A DNA stretch of 54,463 nucleotides, from assembly GCA_002270565.1 (NCBI GenBank), contig NQMI01000214.1, positions 1 to 54,463 on the forward strand, read 5' to 3'. Every line of letters starts with the position of its first letter. Position 1 is the stretch's first letter. The DNA is from Stenocarpella maydis (taxonomy: Eukaryota; Ascomycota; Sordariomycetes; Diaporthales; Diaporthaceae). Below the pieces are notes generated by a model that saw only the letters and a list, made by a program, of their open reading frames with translations, was not told the DNA's origin and searched no databases. A program made the translations under genes and the position numbers. This document shows positions 45,477 to 54,463 of this stretch, piece by piece.

Positions 45477-47098
45477 AAGGGAGGCTCGGTTTGTCTCGAT
45501 CTTCCGGAGGATACCAGAACTTTAATGGAGGGGGGATAGTTATAAGCCACTAACTGCGCGTACCTTCGTTTGATTTTGTTTCTCTCTGGCTGGCGTCGTT
45601 AAGCCGGCTTTATGATTCTGCGGATATGATAATTCTTTTGAGGAAAGAATAGTTGAAAAATCAATGGTACCGGCGTGAGAAGTAATTCCTAAGGGTTAAG
45701 TCAGCTGTCTCTTTGTAGTTGTTGAGATGAGTTCTAGGGGAAGGGCAACAAAGGTAGTGTAAAATTCACTATTTGGGGGAGCAGGCACCACAGACCGTAG
45801 TGTATTTGTGGCCCAAGCCTTAGTCATCTTTCCGCCATGGTTGCAAAGGTCGTTCCAAGGTTGGCTTGTTCCAAGTCAGTTAGTTAACGTACGCCCAACC
45901 AGCTTTTATCTTCCGCCTACCTGTGGCTTGAAGAATTCAAGCTCTTAGGAGGCCCTATACACTAATAAACAAACTGAATATGATCCTAATTGGAAAGGAA
46001 AATATCTGATTGGCTAGATTTGTGCCTAGCCCTAACCCTTAACCGGTAGGGGCTCGGAGGGGGTTCGCTGGAGTGAGTAAGCGGAGCGAGTGAATGAGGC
46101 CTACGTCCTCTCGCTGCTGCCGTTGCTACTACCTATGGAATTCTTCGAGCCATATTTCTGAACCCCTTTAGCGGCGCCTGGAAATCCCTGTTTAAACCTA
46201 AATAGGGAAAAAAATAAATATTGTATCTAAGGCTGCAAGTACGGCGCGGCAGAATAGAGCCAATCATGAAAGCGGGAGCGCGTTGCATACATTTCGACGA
46301 ACCGGATGGTTATAAATATCACGAGGTGTCTCGGAATCACCACCAAAACTGCCTCAGCTATGTCATCAAACGGGTCAAGACATGACATAGTCCCGGACCA
46401 ATCTTCCCATATTTCGCAGCGGCAAGGATACCGTTTTTCAACTCTCTCTGCTTGCCAGGTCAGCTACAGCCTTACCTCTTGTCGCCGTACGATGATGACA
46501 TACGATGGGGGGTGATCACAACGCATTTCATCATTCTTCTTCCCTTTAACGAGCGGTTGGAGCCTTGAAACATTTGAAGATGCGCATCTCGTGTATTGGG
46601 ATTCCCATCAATCAGGACTGCCACAGTGCATATGTGATCCATCAGTCAGTCACCACGAATGTGTACTTAAGTACCTAGTTAGTTACTTCCTCGCCAACCT
46701 GACGGTTTTCTATATCCGACCGAGTCACCAGACCATTGTCGCCTTCGTATGGACCCGCAGCCTGGGATGAACTGGGCATGCATGGACCAACCCCGCGCTT
46801 TCCCCCAGACTTCGGCACCCTGGCAAAAAAAGGTAGCCATGCCGCCAAGGACATTGAAGTCCGACGAGTTCTGCCAAAGCTCGGGTTTTCTACTGCGGGA
46901 AAATGTTCTGAACCGACCCTGACCAGTGGTCCGAAGATTATATATGCGTGAACAAACCTGTGAGGACGATGCGCTCCTGCTAAGTGTATCATTCGGTTAT
47001 GTAGCATAATCCTCCCTGCCGCTTTCTTTTCTTTCAGGAGCTTGTTGTGCATTATACTGCCGGTCGTGGTCTCGCCAACAATACATCCTTGGTGATCA
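45477..47098. other. 1.6-kb intergenic region with dispersed repeats
   Basis: It includes the promoter of the MFS transporter at its right end. Near 45892 a CGCCCAACCAGCTTTT segment resembles the repeat cluster at 52392. Near 46030-46060 a CCCTAACCCTTAACC segment resembles, in reverse, a sequence inside the retroelement near 53960. No gene is recognised; the 236-codon minus-strand frame over 46675-47385 is antisense to the transporter exon. Confidence 0.5.
46848..46863. promoter_or_regulatory. candidate cluster operator, two mismatches
   Basis: AGGACATTGAAGTCCG differs from the perfect motif at two positions (first base and one base of the right half). It lies 235 bp before the transporter start codon, the same spacing as at the monooxygenase. 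Confidence 0.6.
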
Positions 47099-49241
47099 AT
47101 GTCGCCAGGTGCCGAGATGGAGATGAAAGATGTGGCCTCCCTGAAGGAGGATACGGCTTCGGTGCGGCAAATCGAGACCACATTGATGAATGGCGTCCTC
47201 GAAGAAGACGATGTCATTTTCCTGGATGGGTTTTCGGCCAAGGAGCAAAACCGCATCTTCCGCAAAGTGGATTTCCACATCGTCCCCATGCTTATGCTGC
47301 TGTATCTATTCGCCAACCTTGACAGGTCTGTTACGTCCTTTGTACTTCCCCGAACGTTCCCCTCATTCTTGTTCGCTACACACAAGCGCAGTGCAGACTT
47401 CAGGGGGTCAGAATGGTAGCCTCAAGGTAAACAAGAATGCCAGACCTGATCAAACTGACATTATGGTACTTCGAACAGGGCAAACATTGGTAACGCCAAG
47501 ATTGAAGGCCTCGAGACCAGCCTCGGAATGTCTGGCAGTGACTACAATGTTGCCTCCATGATTTTCTTCGTCTCGTATATCGTGTGTGAGGTACCCAGTA
47601 ACCTCATCCTAGTCAAGCACTTCAATACCCGACCATCAATATGGCTAGCCATAATCGTGACTGCGTGGGTATGACAGAACATTTGACTGCCGCTGCTCCT
47701 CATATGACCATTCCCTGCACATTGCCTAATCACATTGGTATACTAGGGGCTCGTTATGACCTTCTCTGGGTTCTCACAATCTTTCGGCGGCTTTGTGGCC
47801 GCAAGATTCATTTTGGGTATTCCAGAGTGAGTGCTTTTTCATTTCTCTCCCATCCGCTGGTAGCTGCGCTACTTTTTAATCCTTGGGCAGCTGTGCAGCT
47901 AACCATGCGTTCACCCATCCAGAGCTGGCTTTTTCCCAGGGGCAATGTACATACTCAGCCAGTGGTATCCTCCGCATCGTACGCAGTTCAGAGTGGCTTT
48001 GATGTACGGTGCGGCTGCTATGTCGGGGGCGTTTTCAGGGCTGTTCGCCGCGGGCATCGCAGAGATGCGAGGTTTAGGCGGCCTTTCAGGATGGGCTTGG
48101 ATATTCATATTGGTTTGTCGCCGCCGATTCTCTATCTCCACTTTCTGGCTACTTGATCATTTATTTTACAATCAAAGGGAGGGCATGTGTCATTGTTTTA
48201 GACTACTAACCTGACGTTATCGCTGTTGTAGGAAGGTATCTTGACGGTCCTTGGCGGCCTTGCCTGCTACTTCATCCTCCCAGACTCCCCCGATGCCTCC
48301 GGGTGGCTGTCAGATCGCGAGCGACGGTTCTTAAACTTGACGTATGCAAGGTATCGTGGAATCAGACAAGTGAAGGAGCAAAATGGTCAGGTTGAGGTTC
48401 CCCAGACAAAAGGCAAGGGTCACTGGCGGTAAGTGCTTCAGCTTCAATTCCCGGTGTTGCTCTTTATTGCAAGTCCCAAAAGGATCCTGCTAAAGTAATC
48501 TCATCAGAGTTTGAGAAGCTAACTTGTCTGTGTGGCCACGACAGAACCTTTCTTAGCGTCACCAAGGAGTGGCAGCTTTATCTCCAAGCACTGATATTCA
48601 TGTCGAGCTCCGTACCGACCTACGCCCTGAAGTTCACGCTGCCTCAGATCATCCGTAACATGGGCTTCAGCAACAGTCAGGCACAACTGCTCACGGTCCC
48701 GCCGTATTTTCTCGGGGCCTTCTCGGCCGTTTTCTCGTCTATGTTGGCCGACAAGCTTAGGTGGCGTTACCCTTTCATCTGCGGACCTCAAGTCCTGCTG
48801 TGTATATCGTACGCTGTACTTTTCGTCTATGCCGCCGATATCCGATCAAACGTGGCTCTATGCTACACGTTTGTAAACATCTCGACTATCGCCAGCTACC
48901 CAATCGTTCCAGGCGGCAACACGTGGACACTCAACAACCTCAGCGGCCAGGAGAAGCGTGCCATGGGAATCGCATTCATGATCACCATGGGAAATCTCGG
49001 CGGAATCGTGGGTAGTTTTGTATTTCGCGATGACGAGAGACCCCGATACCCGACGGGATGGGGCTCTTGTCTGGGGTTCGTCGCCGCTGGTGTGCTGTCT
49101 GCCACATTGTTGGAACTTGGCTACTTTACCATTAACAAGCGGCGTGCCCGTAAGTCCGAGGACCAAGTTCGCGCAGAGTATACCGATGAGAGACTGGAGA
49201 AGATGGGTAACAACAGCCCGCTATTCCAATATAGCTTATAA
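47099..49241 (+). CDS. MFS transporter, anion:cation symporter family (allantoate-permease type)
   Basis: Six exons (47099-47325, 47479-47668, 47747-47826, 47923-48112, 48232-48428, 48545-49241) sum to 1581 nt, 526 codons plus stop. The protein is a polytopic plasma-membrane carrier with about 12 helices. Family marks are the LYLFANLDRANIGNAKIEGLE segment after helix 1, YNVASMIFFVSYIVCEVPSN, RFILGIPEAGFFPGAMYILSQWYP, and IVPGGNTWTLNNLSGQEKRAMG in the second half. Relatives (Dal5, Tna1, Vht1 types) take up small organic acids and vitamins with protons. With its operator-like site it is the likely importer of the cluster substrate, though export of a product cannot be excluded. The alternative start Met at 47117 would drop six residues. 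Confidence 0.92.
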
Positions 49242-50162
49242 AACTATGTAGATAATATGCAATCTAGTGTGCTACCCAATGTACACCATGCTCATCTACT
49301 GGTACTGTAGTAGCGAGATGGGAGAAGCGCCTAGACGCAATGTGACATTGGGGGGTTTTATCCACCATTTGCGATCACGAGGACCCGCTGCGTTTGACCT
49401 GCCATCCCTATTCACGTTAGCAAATGCGCGCCGGAAATAAACTTCGAAATCGGTAAAGAGATATATAATAATATAAGTATCTCAAAACTTAAAAGCTTTA
49501 AATATAAAAGTTTATAAATTCTTTTATTTAATTAGATTAATCTTTTTATAAAACATTTTACTTTATTTTATCAGAATACTCTCTTATAAGTTATTATACT
49601 CTTTAATATAAATAAATAATTAAGTCTATAAGTTATATATATATTAAATAAAGATTAAATTATAAACTTTTATAAAGTAATTAATAAGAAATAGGAAGCA
49701 TATTAGTATTTATACTAATTAATTAGGATTTTTAAGCTACTTAACATATGTGTGTATTAAAATCCTGTTTATTTATTGTTCTAGATGAATAGTATATTAT
49801 GGTGGTTAGGGTAATAAGCACTTATGCCTGGGGGGACAAAATGTTAATGTATCTGCTTAACTGATCTGAAAACGATGAAGTCATGAGTTACACTGATATT
49901 CAACGCTATACCTAAAGTAAACTAATTATAGCATTCAGGCAAAACACAAACTACTTCAGGCTCATGAGACCAACTAGGTATGTAGGAATATATCATGAGG
50001 TCACGGGGCCGGTTAAAAGAAGTGAGGGGTCAGTGCCACCGACAATTGTGGAGCTTATGAAGATAATAAATTAACGAGGAACTCTTGTCGTGTGATGTGT
50101 GGCAATAAGAAAAGGGATAATGTACAAGGCTCTTACTGTCTGACAAGAATTTCACTGTCCAC
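49242..50162. other. AT-rich block and promoter of the secreted hydrolase
   Basis: The stretch 49.44-49.76 kb is extremely AT-rich, with few C or G and loose inverted repeats such as AAAGTTTATAA near 49516 against TTATAAACTTT near 49660. It looks like RIP-eroded or AT-isochore DNA. No operator motif is found before the gene at 50163. Confidence 0.7.
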
Positions 50163-51621
50163 ATGAAGTCGTCTCTCTGGTCTCTGGTCAACTCAGCGCT
50201 GCCAGTGCTATTAGTAGCCTCCAATGTTGTGGCGGCACAGCCAAGTGCAAGGACACTTCCAGCTCCTTTGTTCGTCCAGAACGCAACCGTGTTTGCCCCA
50301 CCAGCCAACTGGACAAACAAGGCAGGCTCCTACGGCCGATCCGTCCTCCTCAACAAAAATTGCGAGCAGGAGCAGGGAGGAGAGGGGAGTATTACTATCT
50401 TAGCCACCTCATCTTTCTTTCCACCCGACGGCCCATACCAGATCATCCACAAGAGCACCGACTACGGGGCGTCATGGTCTGAGATCTCAAAGGCTTACCT
50501 GAATGGCAATGCTAGTCTGACTGGTGGCATCATCCTTCAGCCGTTCCTGTACGAGCTGGCGCAGCCGTTTGGAAAGTATCAGGCTGGGACGATTCTCTTA
50601 TCTGCCAACCGTATTCCTGCCGATCGCTCCAGTACCAATATCCAGTTGTACGCTAGCACAGACAAAGGGTAGGGTAACACACTTACAAAAGTACTCAAAG
50701 TAGGGTTCTGATCTGAAATTTTGTAGTGTTTCTTGGGACTATGTCTCAACTGTGGCCTATGGTGGGCCACCCAACACGGACAATGGTGCGGTATGTGATA
50801 TGGGATGCTGGTGGTTATGTCTCACGACTGGTGTGGTCTAACAACCTCGCAACAAAAACCCCCTAAAAAGGTTAAAGGAATACCGTAATGCTAACAGTGC
50901 TCCCGTTTCGTCAACTTAGCCCTGCGTATGGGAGCCCTTCATTCTCGCCTACGACAACCAACTCCACGTATACTACTCGGACCAGCGCGATCCCGACTAT
51001 GGCCAGAAGCTCGCCCACCAGTCCAGCCGTGACTTAATATCGTGGGGTGACGTCGTCAACGACGTCGCCTACGCCAACTACACCCAGCGCCCGGGCATGA
51101 TCACCGTCGCCCAGATCGGCAACGGGAAATGGATGTGCGCGTACGAGGTCGGCCTCTGGACAGACCCCGACACCGGTACCGACAACGGGTCGCCCTACGC
51201 CACCCACTACAAGATCGCCGACTCGCCGCTAGAGTTCGGCGCGGACGAAGAGGACCATATCCTAAGGACACCCGAGGGGACCTCGGACGCAGGCCCGTAT
51301 ATCGTCTGGACGCCCGCTGGTGGTCCCTCAGGAACCATCGTCGTGAGCGACTCCTCGTACGACCAGTTCTTCCTAAACACAGAGAACGGAGACCCCGGTG
51401 AGTGGAAAAACGTCAGCAGTCAAGGCCATGGCGTCGGATACTCCAGAGCCCTGAGTGTCCTGCCAGGAAATGGTGGGAGGACCGTTCAGGTCTACAATGG
51501 TGGCATGTATGGCTCCAACATGAGTGTGTTTACTGCAGGTGATTTCATCGTGCCGGGACCTGCTGGTAAGGGTCCTGGTGCTGAAGGCTTCCCTGCTTGC
51601 AGTCACAACTCAACCAACTGA
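50163..51621 (+). CDS. secreted beta-propeller glycoside hydrolase (sialidase superfamily, GH93-like)
   Basis: Three exons (50163-50668, 50727-50790, 50920-51621) sum to 1272 nt, 423 codons plus stop. Residues 1-25 are a signal peptide (VLLVASNVVAAQP). The mature protein has the BNR/Asp-box layout: SYGRSVLL, YQIIHKSTDYGASWSEIS, NIQLYASTDKGVSWDYVS, then WEPFILAYDNQLHVYYSDQR, YTQRPGMITVAQIGNGKW and PYIVWTPAGGPSGTIVVS. I recall this set in fungal BNR-repeat proteins close to GH93 exo-arabinanases and other six-bladed propeller hydrolases. Several Asn-x-Ser/Thr sites suggest glycosylation. Without alignment the exact GH family and substrate stay open; an arabinan role would pair with the arabinitol dehydrogenase but that is speculative. 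Confidence 0.78.
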
Positions 51622-52719
51622 GGTGATTTTGGGGCTTGGGGTCTCCCCCCCCCCCGGGGGGTGTGGGGTATGGGATATACTCCTCAGAACTTAGGAAGTT
51701 GGTTATATTTCAAAATCAAGTGGTGCCAGCAATTCTGCGGCATTTCTTTTTCAGATACATAGGCCCTCGTTTTGAACCAACACTTGATGGGCACGCAAGG
51801 GACCCGTTTGGGATATGCAGACAAACCGGAAAGAATGGCATACCGCAATGTCAAAAACACTAGCGTACACAATTAGCTTGTTACTGTGGAAGGGGATTCT
51901 TCCTCCCCAGATGATTACCTACGTATTCCGAGCACGATACGCTCCTGGTTATTTGATAGTCTCCTTTTTTACACTCAAGGTGCAAGGCCTTCATGCAGTG
52001 ACTACAGGCGAATGACCTAGTTTTTGGACCCCAATAATTAGGATTATAATCAGATCACAGTAAACACACTCTATTCATGATTTCTCGCCTGTATTTGTGC
52101 ACCCTCGTCATGTTGCACGGCTGGGGGGTTAGAGACAGTACTGACTGGAGTGTTTGACTGGCGACGTTATCTGCTCGCCTAGCTGTAAAAAGATCGCTTG
52201 AACATCAGACTATGTATTGGAACACAGCTTGAGATGTTTGTAAGAAACAGACATGTATTTCAAGCTTCCCAGTAGCTAGCTAGCCTGCAAAATGAAGCAT
52301 CTTGCATGGAATTGCCTGGGGCAGCATGTAGTCTGGTTGGGTCCGCTAGCGGCTTTCAGCCACTGCGAGCGCGCGGATTGCAGTCAACATACGCCCACCC
52401 AGCTTTTTCCGTACGCCCACCCAAGGATTTGCGTGCGCCCACCCAGAGCTACAAAATTCCTTACGTGCAGCCCCATATAAAATTTAGTACCTTTTAAAAA
52501 AAGTTCCTTCCGCCCACCCAGAACCCCTAGTATAGCTCTCTAATATTGTCACGATTCCGAGCGTAGTGTATCAAAAAGAGCAACTTGACTGGTTTCTAAG
52601 CACTACTACAAGTAGGCAAGTAATGCTCCTTTATATATAAGTAAGCATAGGAATAGTGGGCCCTTATAAGCCCCTGATTCATAATACACCCCCTAGATGC
52701 TTTTAAGTATCTAACCCAA
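51622..52719. other. intergenic region with short repeats
   Basis: A C/G run lies just past the hydrolase gene at 51645-51660. The rest becomes AT-rich to the right and contains the CGCCCACCCA repeats listed separately. No gene is recognised. Confidence 0.55.
52392..52521. repeat. CGCCCACCCA-core repeats, 22-bp period
   Basis: The 10-bp core CGCCCACCCA begins at 52392, 52414 and 52436 (exact 22-bp period) and again at 52511. A related copy (CGCCCAACCA) begins at 45892 with similar following sequence AGCTTTT. This is a small dispersed repeat at both sides of the transporter and hydrolase genes. Confidence 0.75.
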
Positions 52720-54240
52720 TGTTATGAGCCAACACAAATGGCACCCCAGGGACCCATTTGAGGACCCAGGCATCCAAAACGAACACCAGACACGACCCCC
52801 AGGACCAGCTGCTAGTCAGCACTGCTACCAAGACCAGGTTAGGGCTGCGGACCTAATGACTGCAAGTGCTTATTTAAGATTAATGAGTAGTAATGAGTAA
52901 TGACTTCAAGTGCTCATCCAAGATTAATGAGCAGTAACGAGCAATGACTGTAAGTGCTTATTTAAGATCAATGAGTAGCAATGAGTAATGATTGTAAGTG
53001 CTTATCTAAGATTAATAAGTAGTAATGAATAACTGAAGAGTTAGGAATATATAAGAATATAGTTATTATTATAGTAGATAGCTTTTATAGAATAGACTCT
53101 TTAGTCTTAATCTAAGTATTTAATCCTAGTATTACTTAACATATTCCTAATAATCATTATTGTTAATTAATAATATTGCTTATTAACTGCCTAATAATAT
53201 ATTCCGAATATAAACTCTTGATCTTTTAGGTTCAATGCACTTGGAAACCCTCTGATTATTATATTTTGATAACTTTTATTTATATGTTGCTATGTGGACT
53301 TTAAGTAATATTACATATGGAACCCTTTATGATGTTGGACTCTGAAATGACTACTCCTACTTGCAACCTCCTGCATGAGCTCAGCAATATTGCTAATTAA
53401 CTGATGGCTGATCCTTGAGTATAAGAGTTGGCTAATAAGGTAGCCTGACTCTATGCCCTTGTGAATAAGCAAGCTTGCTAAAATTAGGAAATGGAATAAC
53501 TTTGAGATGAAATTGCTACCCTCTAAGCAGGAGCTAATATTATTAATACCCTAATCTAGATAAAGGAATATATTAAGCTTAATACTCCGGCCCCCTATAA
53601 TGGAACTGCTGGATAACTTCAGGCACACCTGATATAGGTTAGGGCCTACTAGCGCTTCTATGGGTTAGATGTGCAGCCTAGTAGGAAAAGGGTTATATAT
53701 GCATCCTCTTTCCTTAAAGGAAGAGCCTTGGCTTGGTTTGAACCCTACTTAACTGACTTTGTTAATGTGGAATCATTTAAAGCCTGCAAGCTTAAAATAT
53801 AGCAAATTTTCAGCAGCTATGAAGGTTATAAGGCCGCCCTTAGGTGTTATAAGCCAACACGCATTGGCGGCTGACTACTATAGAAAACACCCCTGACCTC
53901 GGCGGGGTAATCCCCAAGCCAGCCAAAGCACCTAATAAGTTAGTAACAACCAGCCCCCATTAAGGGTTAGGGTCCGGCTCGCAACACTCGATTGCAAGCC
54001 ATGCAAGCCTGCTTAAAAAATGAAGTATTAAGCCTCATATAATGGCTTAATATGCAAGCCTGCAAGCCACTAAGAGTGGATATATATACGAGATATGTTT
54101 ATTCTAATAGTAAATAGTTTTTATAAATAGGACTCTTCATCCATATAATCTAAATATTTAATCCTAGTATTAGATAGCCTTATAGCTAGTAATCATTGTT
54201 AGATAAATAATATTACTTAATAACTACCTAATAATATTCT
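52720..54240 (+). mobile_element. degenerate Ty3/gypsy-like LTR retrotransposon remnant with RIP-type stops
   Basis: Two diverged direct repeats begin with nearly the same sequence, TGTTATGAGCCAACAC at 52720 and TGTTATAAGCCAACAC at 53845. Their 3' halves align well: about 53060-53215 against 54105-54240, including TATTTAATCCTAGTATTA. They look like the two LTRs. The roughly 620-bp interior (about 53340-53840) encodes a broken gag-type segment with the recognisable FLKGRALAWFEPYLTDF block. Stops in the frame are mostly TAG or TAA where a Gln codon would be expected, the C-to-T outcome of RIP. Most of the internal region (pol) is missing. A tandem AT-rich repeat with a period near 60 bp (GTAATGAGTAATGACT-like) lies inside the left LTR at about 52857-53030. 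The element is inactive. Confidence 0.75.
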
Positions 54241-54281
54241 GATGAATTTGTGCTATAAATAGCATTCAGTTCAGCGTGTGT

Positions 54282-54463
54282 TTCTGGCAGGGTCGCCAGT
54301 TGGTAGTGCTTCTGAGGCGAATTTCGTGACGAGTTGACATGGTCTGACAATTTGTATTGAATTAAGTTGGGCTTCTTAAGCCCTCTATATATACCCTCCG
54401 ACGGTGTCTCACTCCTGGGCACGCTACGGTAGGTCTCTGGTGCAAATTTACAAATACTCTCTT
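54282..54463 (-). mobile_element. possible edge of a second LTR element, cut by the window
   Basis: Read on the minus strand, CAACTGGCGACCCTGCCAG occurs at about 54302-54284. TGGCGACC directly after an LTR end is a common tRNA primer-binding-site form in fungal gypsy elements. This would make the sequence right of 54300 the LTR of a minus-strand element running out of the window. Confidence 0.35.

Noticed and set aside
46029..46043. CCCTAACCCTTAACC, resembling interstitial telomeric repeat
   Set aside because: Only about two degenerate units, and a similar sequence occurs inside the retroelement region near 53960, so a dispersed repeat explains it better than a telomere.
46675..47385. 236-codon minus-strand open frame
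   Set aside because: It overlaps antisense to the first exon of the MFS transporter and has no recognisable content.

Overview
The window reads as nuclear DNA of a filamentous ascomycete (Pezizomycotina, probably Sordariomycetes). The genes are split by short introns of about 46-210 nt with GT-AG ends and CTAAC/CTGAC branch sites, and they encode typical fungal proteins: Pex13, L-arabinitol 4-dehydrogenase and a Zn2Cys6 regulator. Exon joins below were made by eye from reading frame, splice signals and remembered family sequence. Where total lengths come out as whole codons I say so; no transcript or database search was available.

Positions 1-27.3 kb are a core region. In order it holds a conserved fungal protein of unknown function, RPB10 (RNA polymerase I/II/III subunit) divergent from a Utp17/Nan1-like WD40 protein of the small-subunit processome, a DUF1479 protein, a helix-hairpin-helix protein, a small zinc-binding protein, a 2-oxoglutarate/Fe(II) oxygenase, a BAP31-like ER protein, PEX13 and L-arabinitol 4-dehydrogenase. 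Gaps are long, GC-rich and rich in microsatellites.

Positions 27.3-32.5 kb are gene-poor, more AT-rich and repeat-bearing. The only clear gene is a secreted PQQ-type sugar dehydrogenase.

Positions 32.5-49.2 kb hold the main discovery: a compact candidate catabolic or detoxification cluster. It contains a double-ABM-domain protein, a carboxymuconolactone decarboxylase-like protein, an alpha/beta hydrolase, a cyclase-family (kynurenine formamidase-like) hydrolase, a Zn2Cys6 transcription factor, an EthD-like dimeric-barrel protein, a Baeyer-Villiger monooxygenase and an MFS anion/cation symporter. A kinase-like pseudogene interrupts it. A 16-bp palindrome, CGGACATTGATGTCCG (CGG-N10-CCG), or a close variant, lies in five intergenic regions that together serve all eight genes, mostly about 180-280 bp before the start codon. 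This is the form expected for the site of a pathway-specific zinc-cluster regulator. A plausible logic is import of a cyclic or aromatic ketone, oxygen insertion by the monooxygenase, ester or lactone opening by the two hydrolases, and processing by the small barrel and CMD-type proteins. The substrate is unknown.

Positions 49.2-54.5 kb are an AT-rich flank. It carries a secreted beta-propeller glycoside hydrolase and a degenerate Ty3/gypsy-like retrotransposon with stop codons typical of RIP (repeat-induced point mutation). The cluster therefore sits between repeat-rich zones, as accessory clusters often do.
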